A stretch of DNA of 64,000 nucleotides from Lachnospiraceae bacterium (lineage in GTDB: Bacteria; Bacillota; Clostridia; Lachnospirales; Lachnospiraceae): positions 91,070 to 155,069 of the forward strand of contig JAAVYA010000021.1 in NCBI GenBank assembly GCA_022790855.1, given 5' to 3'. A program made the translations under genes and the position numbers. The notes under the pieces are model-generated. The model ran no database searches and was not told the origin of the DNA. It saw nothing but the letters and a program-made list of their open reading frames with translations. Of the stretch, positions 7,682 to 15,979 are shown one piece after another (positions within the stretch are counted from its first letter, which is position 1; the number at the start of each line of letters is the position of its first letter).

Positions 7682-8977
7682 ATGAGAAAAAATATGGGTT
7701 CGTTGCTTTTAGCGACGCTTATCACCCTGGGGGGCGTTCTTCTGGCCGCGCTGCCGGCAGAAGCAACCCAGTCTCAGATCGATGAAGTGAATAAAACAAT
7801 CCAAAAGCTGGAAAATGAAAAAGCAGACAGCAAACAAGAGCTGGAAGACCTGAAAGAAGAAAAGGCATATCTGGACGACCGCCAGGCCAAGCTGGATCAG
7901 GAGCTCACAGGGTTAGCCCAGGAGCTTACGAAGATCCAGGAACAATTGGCGGAAAAGGAAGCTTCCCTGGAAGTGACGCGGCAGGAATTGGAGGAGGCCA
8001 GGAAAGAAGAAGAGCGGCAGTATAGTAATATGAAGAAACGCATCCGCTATCTATATGAGAAAGGGGATGTATCTTTTCTGGAACCCCTGCTGGAAGCCAA
8101 AAGCCTGGCAGAGATCATCAGCTACGGAGAATATGTGGAGAACATCTACGATTATGACCGGAAGATGCTGGAAGAATACCGCAAGGTAAAGGAGGATATT
8201 GCCGGAAAAGAAGAGAGGCTTGAGACGGAACAGGAAGAGCTTACGGCTCTGGCCAATCAGCAGCAGGAGGCGGTAGACCGGGTAGAGACGCTTCTGGCGG
8301 AGGTGAACCAGGAGATTGGCAACGCCAAGCAGCAGATATCGGAAGCGGAGAATGATCTTGCGGCAATGGAGATCCAGATACAGCGGCAAAAGGCTTATGA
8401 GGAGGAATTGGAAGCCAAGAAAGCGGCAGAAGACGCAAAACGGGCGGAAGAGATCCGGCGGCAGGAGGAAGAACTGCGTCGACAGGAAGAAGAACGCCGC
8501 CAGAAAGAGAAAGAGGCGGCTCAGGCAAATAATAATTCCGGGAATCAAGGGGAAGGAGGCCAGGGAAGTCAGAGCAAAGAAGACAAAGGAGGCCAAGGAG
8601 GTCAAGATCAGGGAGGAAGTACGGCTCCTTCTTCCGGGGAATCCAAAGGGGATTTGGCCATGTTGGCCGCTTTGATCGAATGTGAAGCAGGCGGAGAAAG
8701 CTATGAAGGAAAGCTGGCAGTGGGAAGCGTGATCATGAACCGGGTGCGAAGCTCCAGTTTTCCCAACAGCATTGTAGGTGTCATCTACCAAAGCGGACAG
8801 TTTTCCCCCGTAGCAAGCGGAAGATTTGCTTCGGTGCTCAGCCGGGGGGCATCATCCGGTTGTGTGCAGGCGGCTCAGGAATGCCTTTCCGGTACGACTA
8901 CCGTAAGCAGCCTGTATTTTCGCAGGAATACCGGCGGTATTGACGGTACAGTGATTGGAAATCATGTATTTTATTAG
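7682..8977 (+). CDS. Secreted coiled-coil cell-wall hydrolase (PcsB-like N-terminus, SleB/CwlJ-type hydrolase)
   Basis: 431 residues. A signal peptide ends near AEA (about 28), followed by a long coiled coil at about 30-290 with heptads and Lys/Glu repeats like the N-terminal domain of PcsB/CwlO amidase-type proteins (QSQIDEVNKTIQKLENEK). Next is a Gly/Ser/Asn/Gln linker at about 280-325, then a SleB/CwlJ hydrolase domain at about 328-431 (AALIECEAGGESYEGKLAVG, with catalytic Glu in the IECEAGGE motif). The coiled coil suggests control by an FtsEX-like partner, but none is encoded here. Role: peptidoglycan cleavage during growth or separation. CwlJ/SleB family members otherwise act in spores. 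Confidence 0.88.
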   Translation: MRKNMGSLLLATLITLGGVLLAALPAEATQSQIDEVNKTIQKLENEKADSKQELEDLKEEKAYLDDRQAKLDQELTGLAQELTKIQEQLAEKEASLEVTRQELEEARKEEERQYSNMKKRIRYLYEKGDVSFLEPLLEAKSLAEIISYGEYVENIYDYDRKMLEEYRKVKEDIAGKEERLETEQEELTALANQQQEAVDRVETLLAEVNQEIGNAKQQISEAENDLAAMEIQIQRQKAYEEELEAKKAAEDAKRAEEIRRQEEELRRQEEERRQKEKEAAQANNNSGNQGEGGQGSQSKEDKGGQGGQDQGGSTAPSSGESKGDLAMLAALIECEAGGESYEGKLAVGSVIMNRVRSSSFPNSIVGVIYQSGQFSPVASGRFASVLSRGASSGCVQAAQECLSGTTTVSSLYFRRNTGGIDGTVIGNHVFY

Positions 8978-8984
8978 GAACATA

Positions 8985-9023
8985 CGGAATAAACCTTGTA
9001 CAAAATAGCCAAAGTTTATTCCG
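8985..9023 (+). terminator. Terminator after the cell-wall hydrolase
   Basis: CGGAATAAAC / GTTTATTCCG inverted repeat (8985-8994 and 9014-9023) followed by a T-rich tail. Confidence 0.7.
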
Positions 9024-9049
9024 CATTTTCTATATTTATGTCAAAAAAA

Positions 9050-9067
9050 ATGTTATAAAAATAACGG
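9050..9067. promoter_or_regulatory. Rex-like operator 1 upstream of thl
   Basis: ATGTTATAAAAATAACGG. The core is GTTA-N6-TAAC, the core of the clostridial Rex consensus TTGTTAANNNNTTAACAA. It is weaker than boxes 2-4 and lies about 430 bp before thl. Confidence 0.45.
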
Positions 9068-9138
9068 TAATTTCCTTGTATAGTGAAAATGATGCATGTG
9101 AAAGAGAAAAGAGACAGTGATTCGGCCAAAGGTTGCTG

Positions 9139-9167
9139 TTGCAATTTTCATGGGATTGTGGTAGTAT
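9139..9167 (+). promoter_or_regulatory. Candidate distal promoter of the butyrate operon
   Basis: TTGCAA (9139-9144), 17-bp spacer, TAGTAT (9162-9167). It lies between Rex-like box 1 and boxes 2-3. A 33-codon frame with a GGAG seven bases upstream starts at 9181 on this transcript. Confidence 0.5.
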
Positions 9168-9180
9168 GTTTTTGGAGCAA

Positions 9181-9282
9181 ATGCCTGAAAAACAGGCAGA
9201 AACAGAATATGGAGCCCCAAACGTTCCCAAGGAGCTGGCGGATGTGGCGGAGAATCGTTTTTTTTTGGATAAAGTTTGTTAA
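9181..9282 (+). CDS. Possible leader peptide of 33 codons
   Basis: ATG 9181, preceded by GGAGCAA, to TAA 9280-9282, which falls inside Rex-like box 2. The peptide is acidic in its first half (MPEKQAETEYGAPNVPKELA...). The frame also opens at ATG 9166, but that start would overlap the -10 box. I see no family match. It may be a small protein, a leader peptide or chance. Confidence 0.25.
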   Translation: MPEKQAETEYGAPNVPKELADVAENRFFLDKVC

Positions 9283-9293
9283 AAAAATAACGG
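9276..9293. promoter_or_regulatory. Rex-like operator 2 upstream of thl
   Basis: TTGTTAAAAAAATAACGG: full left half-site TTGTTAA and right core TAAC. The centre is 44 bp (about four helical turns) from box 3. Confidence 0.65.
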
Positions 9294-9319
9294 AGATTGC
9301 AAATAAAATCATCCCGGGA

Positions 9320-9337
9320 TTGTTAAAAGAATAACAT
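9320..9337. promoter_or_regulatory. Rex-like operator 3 upstream of thl
   Basis: TTGTTAAAAGAATAACAT: full left half-site, TAACA on the right. It lies 52 bp upstream of the -35 of the proximal thl promoter. Confidence 0.65.
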
Positions 9338-9388
9338 AAAGTACCGTGAAGCAGAGGTTCGTTTCTCCTCGGTTACCAAAGGTACAGG

Positions 9389-9417
9389 TTGCAAAATAAA
9401 GCCCGGAGTGATAGAAT
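9389..9417 (+). promoter_or_regulatory. Proximal promoter of the butyrate operon
   Basis: TTGCAA (9389-9394), 17-bp spacer, TAGAAT (9412-9417). Predicted transcript start is near 9424, leaving a leader of about 57 nt before thl. Confidence 0.65.
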
Positions 9418-9480
9418 TGTGTTGTCTGATGCAGTATGTCAGCGTTGGGAATATTTATAATTAAAGAAGGAGAGAAGAGT

Positions 9481-10665
9481 ATGTCAAGAAAAGTAGTTTT
9501 AGCAGGCGCATGCCGTACGGCAATTGGAAGAATGGGCGGAGCTTTAAGCAACACATCAGCAGCGGATCTGGGCGCTATTGTAATCAAAGAAGCGTTAAAC
9601 CGGGCAGGCGTAAAGCCGGAGCAGGTGGATGAAGTTATGATGGGCTGCGTCATTCAGGCGGCACAGGGACAGAATGTTGCAAGACAGGCTTCTATCAAAG
9701 CAGGACTTCCTATTGAAGTACCGGCATTTACCCTGAATGTGGTTTGCGGCTCCGGATTGAAGTGCGTGAATGAAGCGGCGAATATGATTATGGCTGGCCA
9801 GGCTGACATTGTGGTAGCCGGCGGTATGGAAAATATGTCCATGGCTCCTTATGCCATGACGAAAGCCCGTTTTGGTTATAGAATGAACAATGCTACAATT
9901 ATTGATACTATGGTAAACGATGCCTTGACAGATGCCTTTAACCATTACCATATGATGATTACGGCAGAAAATGTTTGTGAGAAATACGGCATTACCCGTG
10001 AAGAATTGGATGCATTTTCCGCAAGCAGCCAGCAGAAATGCGAGAAGGCTATGGCGGAAGGCAAGTTTAAGGATGAGATCGTTCCAGTACCCGTTAAGGT
10101 TAAGAAAGAGACCGTGATGTTTGCAACAGACGAGGGTCCCCGTGCAGGCACAACGGAAGAATCCTTAAGCAAACTGAAATGCTGCTCCGGTAAGGAAGGC
10201 GGCCTGATCACTGCAGGAAATGCTTCCGGTATCAATGATGGTGCGGCTGCCATCGTAGTTATGAGCGAAGAGAAAGCAAAAGAGCTTGGCGTAACGCCTA
10301 TGGCTACCTGGATTGCAGGAGCTCTCGGCGGCGTGGAGCCTGAAATCATGGGCGTTGGCCCTGTAGCCTCTACCAGAAAAGTATTTGAGCGCACAGGCAT
10401 GACCATTGACGATATAGATTTGGTAGAAGCAAATGAAGCTTTTGCAGCACAGTCCATTGCTGTGGCAAGGGATCTGAACTTTGATATGAGCAAGGTAAAT
10501 GTCAATGGCGGCGCCATTGCCCTGGGCCATCCGGTAGGAGCCAGCGGCTGCCGTATCCTTGTTACATTATTACATGAGATGCAGAAGAGACCGGACGTGA
10601 AACGCGGCCTGGCCACTCTTTGTATCGGCGGTGGTATGGGATGCAGTACTATCGTTGAGAAATAA
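9481..10665 (+). CDS. thl: Acetyl-CoA acetyltransferase (thiolase)
   Basis: 394 residues from ATG 9481 (AAGGAGAGAAGAG upstream); an in-frame upstream ATG at 9436 lacks a ribosome site. It condenses two acetyl-CoA to acetoacetyl-CoA, the first step of butyrate synthesis. Nucleophile Cys89 sits in [10 protein letters not shown]. The NEAFAAQS and [14 protein letters not shown] motifs (catalytic His) and the C-terminal CIGGGMGCS (second Cys) are intact. Cytosolic. First gene of the operon with hbd 31 bp downstream. Confidence 0.97.
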   Translation: MSRKVVLAGACRTAIGRMGGALSNTSAADLGAIVIKEALNRAGVKPEQVDEVMMGCVIQAAQGQNVARQASIKAGLPIEVPAFTLNVVCGSGLKCVNEAANMIMAGQADIVVAGGMENMSMAPYAMTKARFGYRMNNATIIDTMVNDALTDAFNHYHMMITAENVCEKYGITREELDAFSASSQQKCEKAMAEGKFKDEIVPVPVKVKKETVMFATDEGPRAGTTEESLSKLKCCSGKEGGLITAGNASGINDGAAAIVVMSEEKAKELGVTPMATWIAGALGGVEPEIMGVGPVASTRKVFERTGMTIDDIDLVEANEAFAAQSIAVARDLNFDMSKVNVNGGAIALGHPVGASGCRILVTLLHEMQKRPDVKRGLATLCIGGGMGCSTIVEK

Positions 10666-10696
10666 ATGTCTAGCTTATTCATAAGGAGGAAGTATC

Positions 10697-11536
10697 ATGA
10701 AGGTAGGAATTATTGGTGCAGGAACTATGGGGTCCGGTATTGCACAGGCCTTTGCACAAACGGAAGGTTATGAGGTTTGTCTGTGTGATATTAATGACGA
10801 GTTCGCTGCAAACGGCAAAAAGAAGATTGCAAAGGGCTTCGAGAAGAGAATTGCAAAAGGCAAGATGGAACAGGCGGCGGCAGACGCTGTTTTGGCAAAG
10901 ATTACAACAGGCACCAAGGAGATCTGCACAGATTGTGATTTGATCGTAGAGGCAGCCATTGAGAATATGGAAATCAAGAAGCAGACCTTTCAGGAACTCC
11001 AGGGGATCTGCAAAGCGGACGCTTTGTTTGCTACCAATACCTCATCTCTTTCAATCACAGAGATCGGCGCAGGGCTTGACCGTCCGGTAATCGGAATGCA
11101 TTTCTTCAATCCGGCTCCTGTTATGAAGCTGGTGGAAGTAATTGCAGGCTTAAATACCCCTGCTGAAATGGTAGATACCATTAAGAAGATTTCTGAAGAT
11201 TTGGGTAAGACCCCTGTTCAGGTGGAAGAGGCAGCAGGTTTTGTAGTAAACAGAATACTGATTCCTATGATTAATGAAGCAGTAGGTATCTATGCAGACG
11301 GCGTTGCTTCCGTAGAAGGTATTGATGCAGCTATGAAGCTGGGCGCAAATCATCCCATGGGTCCCCTGGCTCTCGGCGATTTGGTCGGCTTGGATGTATG
11401 CCTTGCCATTATGGAAGTATTACAGGCAGAGACAGGCGATCCCAAATACAGACCTCATCCGCTGCTGAGAAAGATGGTACGGGGCGGCAAGTTAGGAATG
11501 AAGACTGGCATAGGTTTCTATGACTACAGCAAATAA
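10697..11536 (+). CDS. hbd: 3-hydroxybutyryl-CoA dehydrogenase
   Basis: 279 residues, normal length. The Rossmann GxGxxG ([14 protein letters not shown]) at 4-17 binds NAD(H). The family signature [14 protein letters not shown] contains the catalytic His, and the C-terminal 3HCDH domain includes [16 protein letters not shown]. It reduces acetoacetyl-CoA to 3-hydroxybutyryl-CoA. AAGGAGGAAG upstream. It follows thl directly; no crotonase lies between hbd and bcd. Confidence 0.97.
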   Translation: MKVGIIGAGTMGSGIAQAFAQTEGYEVCLCDINDEFAANGKKKIAKGFEKRIAKGKMEQAAADAVLAKITTGTKEICTDCDLIVEAAIENMEIKKQTFQELQGICKADALFATNTSSLSITEIGAGLDRPVIGMHFFNPAPVMKLVEVIAGLNTPAEMVDTIKKISEDLGKTPVQVEEAAGFVVNRILIPMINEAVGIYADGVASVEGIDAAMKLGANHPMGPLALGDLVGLDVCLAIMEVLQAETGDPKYRPHPLLRKMVRGGKLGMKTGIGFYDYSK

Positions 11537-11548
11537 GCAGCAAGGACA

Positions 11549-11620
11549 ACATGATACGAAGCTATGAATAATTTTATAAGGGGCTGGTAAGACATTAGCA
11601 GCCCCTTAAGTGTATCATGT
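11549..11620 (+). other. Nested inverted repeats in the hbd-bcd gap
   Basis: Outer arms ACATGATAC (11549-11557) / GTATCATGT (11612-11620) enclose an inner hairpin AAGGGGCTG (11578-11586) / CAGCCCCTT (11599-11607). Both 9-bp arms are perfect. No T-run follows, so this is not a plain terminator. It could be a partial attenuator, an RNA-processing or stabilising structure, or a small repeat element. It abuts Rex-like box 4. Confidence 0.6.
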
Positions 11621-11638
11621 TTGTTAAAAGTTTAACTA
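11621..11638. promoter_or_regulatory. Rex-like operator 4 upstream of bcd
   Basis: TTGTTAAAAGTTTAACTA matches TTGTTAANNNNTTAACAA at all fixed positions except the second-last one, the best match in the window. It lies inside the operon, 23 bp before bcd. A weak promoter-like AAGACA-18-TATCAT (11589-11618) ends just before it. Confidence 0.7.
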
Positions 11639-11660
11639 TCTGAAAATGGAGGAAATTAGA

Positions 11661-12815
11661 ATGGATTTCGCGTTAAGCAAAAAGCATGAGATGGCCAGGA
11701 CTCTTTTCAAAGAGTTTGCTGAGACAGAGGTAAAGCCTCTTGCCCAGGAAGTAGATGAGACGGAAGAATTCCCTGCAGGTACTGTAGAAAAGATGGCAAA
11801 AGCAGGATTTATGGGAATTCCTGTTCCCAAGGAATATGGCGGACAGGGCTGCGATCCTCTTACATATACCATGTGCGTAGAAGAATTATCTAAAGTTTGC
11901 GGTACTACCGGCGTTATTGTTTCCGCACATACCTCACTGTGCATCGATCCGATTATGACATACGGAACCGAAGAGCAGAAGCAGAAATATGTAGTACCTC
12001 TTGCAAAGGGCGAGAAATTAGGAGCATTTGCTTTGACAGAGCCGGGCGCAGGAACAGACGCCCAGGGCGCTCAGACCAAGGCCGTTTTGGATGGCGACGA
12101 GTGGGTGCTGAATGGTTCCAAGTGCTTTATCACCAATGGTAAAGTGGGCGATGTTTACATCGTAATTGCCATCACCAGCGTGACAGAAGACAAGAGAGGC
12201 AGAAAGAAAAAGAGCTTCTCCGCATTTATCGTAGAAAAAGGAACTCCCGGATTTTCCTTCGGAACCAAAGAAAAGAAAATGGGTATCCGCGGTTCTTCCA
12301 CTTATGAGCTGATTTTTGAAGACTGCAGAATTCCCAAGGAGAATCTGTTAGGACCGGAAGGAAAGGGCTTCCCGATTGCTATGCATACGCTGGACGGCGG
12401 ACGTATCGGAATCGCCGCACAGGCTCTTGGTATTGCAGAAGGCGCACTGGATCGTGCTATTGAGTACACCAAGGAGAGAAAGCAGTTCGGCCGTTCTATA
12501 GCACAGCAGCAGAATACCCAGTTCAAACTGGCTGATATGGCTGCAAGAATTGAAGCTGCACAGCTTTTGGTATACAAGGCAGCTATGGCAAAGGCTACCA
12601 AGAAGGTTTACTCCGTAGAAGCAGCAAAGGCTAAATTATTTGCGGCTGAAACTGCTATGGCAGTTACTACAGAAGTGGTACAGTTGTTCGGCGGATATGG
12701 ATATATCAGAGAATACGACGTGGAACGTATGATGCGTGACGCTAAGATTACCGAGATCTACGAAGGAACTTCTGAAGTTCAGCGTATGGTAATTTCCGGA
12801 GCGCTGCTGAAATAG
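11661..12815 (+). CDS. bcd: Butyryl-CoA dehydrogenase
   Basis: 384 residues from ATG 11661 (ATGGAGGAAATTAG upstream). Acyl-CoA dehydrogenase family: N-terminal helical domain, signature [14 protein letters not shown] near 130, beta domain, and C-terminal helices with the catalytic base Glu in [14 protein letters not shown]. It reduces crotonyl-CoA to butyryl-CoA. Together with adjacent etfB and etfA it should form the electron-bifurcating Bcd/Etf complex that also reduces ferredoxin. It has its own Rex-like site upstream. Confidence 0.97.
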   Translation: MDFALSKKHEMARTLFKEFAETEVKPLAQEVDETEEFPAGTVEKMAKAGFMGIPVPKEYGGQGCDPLTYTMCVEELSKVCGTTGVIVSAHTSLCIDPIMTYGTEEQKQKYVVPLAKGEKLGAFALTEPGAGTDAQGAQTKAVLDGDEWVLNGSKCFITNGKVGDVYIVIAITSVTEDKRGRKKKSFSAFIVEKGTPGFSFGTKEKKMGIRGSSTYELIFEDCRIPKENLLGPEGKGFPIAMHTLDGGRIGIAAQALGIAEGALDRAIEYTKERKQFGRSIAQQQNTQFKLADMAARIEAAQLLVYKAAMAKATKKVYSVEAAKAKLFAAETAMAVTTEVVQLFGGYGYIREYDVERMMRDAKITEIYEGTSEVQRMVISGALLK

Positions 12816-12903
12816 TTATGATACCGGCGGGATGAGGAAAAGAGAAGACTTTTCAACAAATCCCAAGAGTGAAAATTTAAAAAATATAAGGAGTGAAACT
12901 ACC

Positions 12904-13689
12904 GTGAAAATAGTTGTATGTATAAAACAGGTTCCAGATACCAAAGGCGGCGTGAAATTCAATCCGGACGGCACACTGGACAGAGCAGCAATGCTTGCGA
13001 TTATGAATCCCGATGACAAAGCAGGATTAGAGGCTGCACTTAGAATCAAAGAACAGACAGGAGCAGAGGTTACCGTTGTTACCATGGGTCTTCCCAAGGC
13101 AGAAGAAGCTTTGAGAGAAGCTTTGGCAATGGGCGCAGATAAAGCTGTTCTTGTTACCGACCGTGTATTGGGCGGCGCAGATACCTGGGCTACCTCCATT
13201 ACAGTAGCTGGAGCGATCCGAAACATGGAATATGACTTGATTATTTCCGGACGTCAGGCAATCGACGGCGATACCGCACAGGTTGGTCCCCAGATTGCAG
13301 AGCATCTTGGCATCCCGGTAATTTCCTATGCAGAAGATATCAAAGTAGAAGGCGATTCCGTAATTGTTAAGAGACAGTATGAAGACAGATATCATGAAGT
13401 AAAAGCAAAAATGCCTTGTCTGATTACCGCACTTTCCGAATTGAACGTACCCCGTTATATGACTCCCGGCGGAATTTTTGACGCATATGATGAGAAGGAA
13501 GTGGTTGTTTGGGGCAGAAATGATTTGAAGGATGTAGACGATTCCGATATCGGACTGGCAGGCTCTCCCACCAAGATTGCAAAAGCATCTGACAAGGTTC
13601 GTAAGGGCGCCGGCGAGAAAGTGACTTTGGACGCATCAGAATCCGTGACCTATATCATGGACAAATTAAAAGAGAAGCACGTAATCTAA
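12904..13689 (+). CDS. etfB: Electron transfer flavoprotein beta subunit
   Basis: 261 residues with a GTG start at 12904, chosen because AAGGAGTGAAAC precedes it and the protein then begins MKIVVCIKQVPDTKGG as in the family; upstream in-frame codons look like leader. EtfB motif SGRQAIDGDTAQVGPQIAEHLG is present. It forms the Etf heterodimer with EtfA and feeds electrons to Bcd. In clostridial Bcd complexes the Etf bifurcates electrons from NADH. Confidence 0.96.
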   Translation: MKIVVCIKQVPDTKGGVKFNPDGTLDRAAMLAIMNPDDKAGLEAALRIKEQTGAEVTVVTMGLPKAEEALREALAMGADKAVLVTDRVLGGADTWATSITVAGAIRNMEYDLIISGRQAIDGDTAQVGPQIAEHLGIPVISYAEDIKVEGDSVIVKRQYEDRYHEVKAKMPCLITALSELNVPRYMTPGGIFDAYDEKEVVVWGRNDLKDVDDSDIGLAGSPTKIAKASDKVRKGAGEKVTLDASESVTYIMDKLKEKHVI

Positions 13690-13714
13690 TCGATGAAGGA
13701 AAGTGGTGAAAAGA

Positions 13715-14755
13715 ATGAATTTAGAAGAATATAAGGGCGTATATATTTACGCACAGCAGGTAGACAACGAATTGAGCAGCATTGCCTTTGAACTGATCGG
13801 CAAAGGAAAAGAGCTGGCAAAGGATCTGAACACCGAAGTGACGGCAGTGCTCCTTGGCTACAATGTGAAAGCATTGGCAGATCAGTTGGCGGAATACGGC
13901 GCAGATAAAGTCATCGTCGTAGATGACAAAGAGCTTGAGACATACCGTACCGAGCCCTATGCACATGCTCTGTCTTGTGTGATCAACGAGTATAAGCCGG
14001 AAATCATGCTGGTAGGCGCAACCGCTATCGGAAGAGATTTAGGCCCCACTGTTTCTGCAAGAGTGAAGACCGGTTTGACAGCAGACTGTACACTCCTTGA
14101 GATCGGCGATTTCCCGCTGAATCCGATTCCAGGAAAAGAGCAGAAGCATAATCAGCTTCTTATGACCCGTCCGGCATTTGGCGGAAACACCATCGCTACC
14201 ATCGCCTGCCCAGATAACCGTCCGCAGATGGCAACGGTACGTCCCGGCGTTATGCAGAAGTTAGAGCCGGTTAAGGGCGCAAAGGCTGAGGTGATCGAGT
14301 ACAATCCTGGTTTTGAAGTAAACAACAAATACGTTGAGATTCTTAACATTATCAAGCAGGCAAAGACCACCGAGAACATTATGGACGCTAAGATTCTGGT
14401 ATCCGGCGGCCGTGGCGTTGGTTCAGCAGAGAATTTCCAGATGTTAAGAGATTTGGCAGACGCATTGGGCGGCACAGTAAGCTGCTCCCGTGCCGTAGTA
14501 GAGAACGGCTGGCTTCCTGTTGATTTACAGGTTGGACAGACCGGCAAGACGGTTCGTCCTACCCTGTATTTTGCAATCGGTATTTCTGGTGCAATTCAGC
14601 ATGTGGCTGGTATGGAAGAGTCTGATATCGTAATCGCGATCAACAAAGACGAAGATGCTCCTATCTTTGACGTGGCAGATTACGGAATCGTTGGCGATTT
14701 GAATAAGATTGTTCCTGCTTTGACCGCTCAGATTAAGGCAGAAGTTGGGAAATAG
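13715..14755 (+). CDS. etfA: Electron transfer flavoprotein alpha subunit
   Basis: 346 residues from ATG 13715 (MNLEEYKGVYIYAQQ). GTG codons at 13703 and 13706 are alternative starts, and the first has the better-placed AAGGAAA. The N-terminal domain resembles EtfB. The C-terminal FAD domain carries GGRGVGSAENFQMLRDLADAL, the SR loop and QVGQTGKTVRPTLYFAIGISGAIQH. Last gene of the butyrate operon, closed by a strong terminator that begins on its stop codon. Confidence 0.96.
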   Translation: MNLEEYKGVYIYAQQVDNELSSIAFELIGKGKELAKDLNTEVTAVLLGYNVKALADQLAEYGADKVIVVDDKELETYRTEPYAHALSCVINEYKPEIMLVGATAIGRDLGPTVSARVKTGLTADCTLLEIGDFPLNPIPGKEQKHNQLLMTRPAFGGNTIATIACPDNRPQMATVRPGVMQKLEPVKGAKAEVIEYNPGFEVNNKYVEILNIIKQAKTTENIMDAKILVSGGRGVGSAENFQMLRDLADALGGTVSCSRAVVENGWLPVDLQVGQTGKTVRPTLYFAIGISGAIQHVAGMEESDIVIAINKDEDAPIFDVADYGIVGDLNKIVPALTAQIKAEVGK

Positions 14756-14813
14756 AAAGTAAAAAGAGGAACCGGATGTACAGTTGTGCATGCGGTTCCT
14801 CTTTTTACTTTCT
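14754..14813 (+). terminator. Strong terminator of the butyrate operon
   Basis: A perfect stem of about 21 bp: AGAAAGTAAAAAGAGGAACC (14754 on) pairs with GGTTCCTCTTTTTACTTTCT (to 14813), the T-run lying within the 3' arm. The 5' arm starts inside the etfA stop codon. Confidence 0.9.
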
Positions 14814-14913
14814 AGGAAATTCCGATGTTTGAGGGGTATAAAATAAGCAGAAATTTATCGAATATACGTTTGGTAAATTTCTGCCAGTGCATAATAACAA
14901 GACGATATGAAAT

Positions 14914-15054
14914 TCAGAAGATATAAAAGCCTTCTTCACTAAAATCGTTACCAAACGGATCGTCTTCGTTTAAGAAATAATCCATATCGAGAGGGTCATC
15001 CCCGCTCATACAGCGAATGTTCTCAGATGTCATCCCTTCCGTTGGGTTATACAT
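14914..15054 (-). pseudogene. Short acidic frame, likely a C-terminal gene remnant
   Basis: 46 codons from ATG 15054 to TGA, ending NEDDPFGNDFSEEGFYIF. The codon pattern looks coding and the composition is strongly acidic, but there is no ribosome site and a stop lies in frame just upstream. It sits in a 0.9-kb stretch full of gene fragments, so I read it as a remnant. It could instead be a genuine small protein. Confidence 0.3.
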
Positions 15055-15116
15055 ATATTTTTAGCGTAGTTTTTCTGTGTTTGGGTTCATATGTGCATAC
15101 TTCTTTTAATTTGTAA

Positions 15117-15242
15117 GGGGACGAGCTTACCAGGTGGAAATTAAGAGGAACCATCGCCCATGCTTCCACAGGAGCAAAGTGCTTTTACGACAAGTATAAC
15201 AGCTTTAACAAAAAAGTAGAAGAATCTGTTGTTACCCCGTAA
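15117..15242 (+). pseudogene. Unidentified gene fragment
   Basis: An open stretch of 41 codons after a stop (15114-15116), ending at TAA 15240-15242. The translation (GDELTRWKLRGTIAHASTG...) has protein-like composition but no start codon or ribosome site. I cannot assign a family. It sits beside the PucR remnant. Confidence 0.25.
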
Positions 15243-15255
15243 ACTCTTTCAACTT

Positions 15256-15474
15256 TTAACTTTCTTCCTGCGACATATATGCAATCAGCCTGAAAGTCCA
15301 ATAAAGCAAATGCAGAGTATGGAAGCGGGACAAGTCTGTATGAAAAAGAGATTCTATTCTTTTCAGCCTGTTTTCCACAGAATTACGATGCATATGTATA
15401 GCCTGGGCTGTCTGGGTTAAATTGCAGTCGTTGTTTAAATACTGTTTTAGAGTTTTACAGAAATCCCAAGTATC
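15256..15474 (-). pseudogene. Truncated PucR/CdaR-type regulator, C-terminal HTH only
   Basis: Read on the minus strand this is 72 codons ending at TAA 15256-15258. The translation contains LKQYLNNDCNLTQTAQAIHM and HRNSVENRLKRIESL, the hallmark helix-turn-helix of PucR/CdaR C-termini. The frame is blocked upstream by a stop at 15475-15477, exactly where a flavoprotein remnant begins on the other strand. Everything N-terminal to the HTH is missing, so it cannot be a functional regulator. Confidence 0.75.
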
Positions 15475-15749
15475 TCAGGCCCGTGCGGGAAGAGTCAGGC
15501 CATATTTACTGTTACCGCATTTTTGCCGGTGGATACGATACGCTGGGGGGACTTGCCATTGATGAAAATGCCAATGTTGTGGATGAGAATAATTTCCCGA
15601 TAGAAGGATTGTATGCGGCGGGGGATATGGTAACTGGAAGTCTCTACGGCAATCCGCCCTCCAATGCAGGAGGCACCGTGTATGGCGCCATGCCCACCGG
15701 TATGCTGGCGGGAGATATGGCTGCAGCCTATGCGAAAGGAGAGAAATAA
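15450..15749 (+). pseudogene. Truncated FAD flavoprotein (fumarate reductase-like), C-terminal part only
   Basis: About 90-100 codons are left of a roughly 450-600 residue flavoprotein. The frame reads EFYRNPKYLRPVREESG, then GGLAIDENANVVDENNFPIEG, the FAD-binding GLYAAGDM block and a GNPPSNAGGTVYGAMPTGMLAG tail, as in fumarate reductase/3-ketosteroid dehydrogenase-like proteins. A GTG at 15483 could start translation but the FAD dinucleotide fold and active site are gone. The intact ferredoxin gene starts 1 bp after its stop, showing the original operon order. Confidence 0.8.
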
Positions 15750-15750
15750 T

Positions 15751-15942
15751 ATGAGAGTAGAACTGGCAGATTATTGTATTCGATGCGGCATTTGTGAAGA
15801 CCTCTATCCAGAATTATTCCGAAGGAATTATGAAAAGCATTGTATGGATATTCTGTACGATGAGATTCCAGGAGAGCTTCAGGAACAGGCACAACAGGCG
15901 GCAAAAGATTGTGCGGTAGCGGCAATTAGAATCGTGAAGTAG
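15751..15942 (+). CDS. Small ferredoxin-like protein
   Basis: 63 residues from ATG 15751 with AAAGGAGAG upstream. It begins MRVELADYCIRCGICEDLYP, giving three cysteines spaced CxxCxxC, with a fourth Cys near the C-terminus (KDCAVAAI). This fits a single-cluster ferredoxin, although the usual CP after the last Cys is CA. It follows the truncated flavoprotein by 1 bp and probably once donated electrons to it. Its promoter seems to have been lost with the deletion. Confidence 0.75.
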   Translation: MRVELADYCIRCGICEDLYPELFRRNYEKHCMDILYDEIPGELQEQAQQAAKDCAVAAIRIVK

Positions 15943-15979
15943 GCAAGCCTTTCACAGACAAGGAAAAAGGAGTGATCAT

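Noticed and set aside
8051..8791. 246-codon minus-strand frame opposite the cell-wall hydrolase
   Set aside because: Phe/Leu-rich shadow of the Glu/Lys coiled coil on the other strand; no start signals.
9083..9334. 83-codon frame in the thl upstream region
   Set aside because: Trp/Cys/Phe-rich composition, no ribosome site, and it crosses promoter and operator sequences; the region is better read as regulatory.
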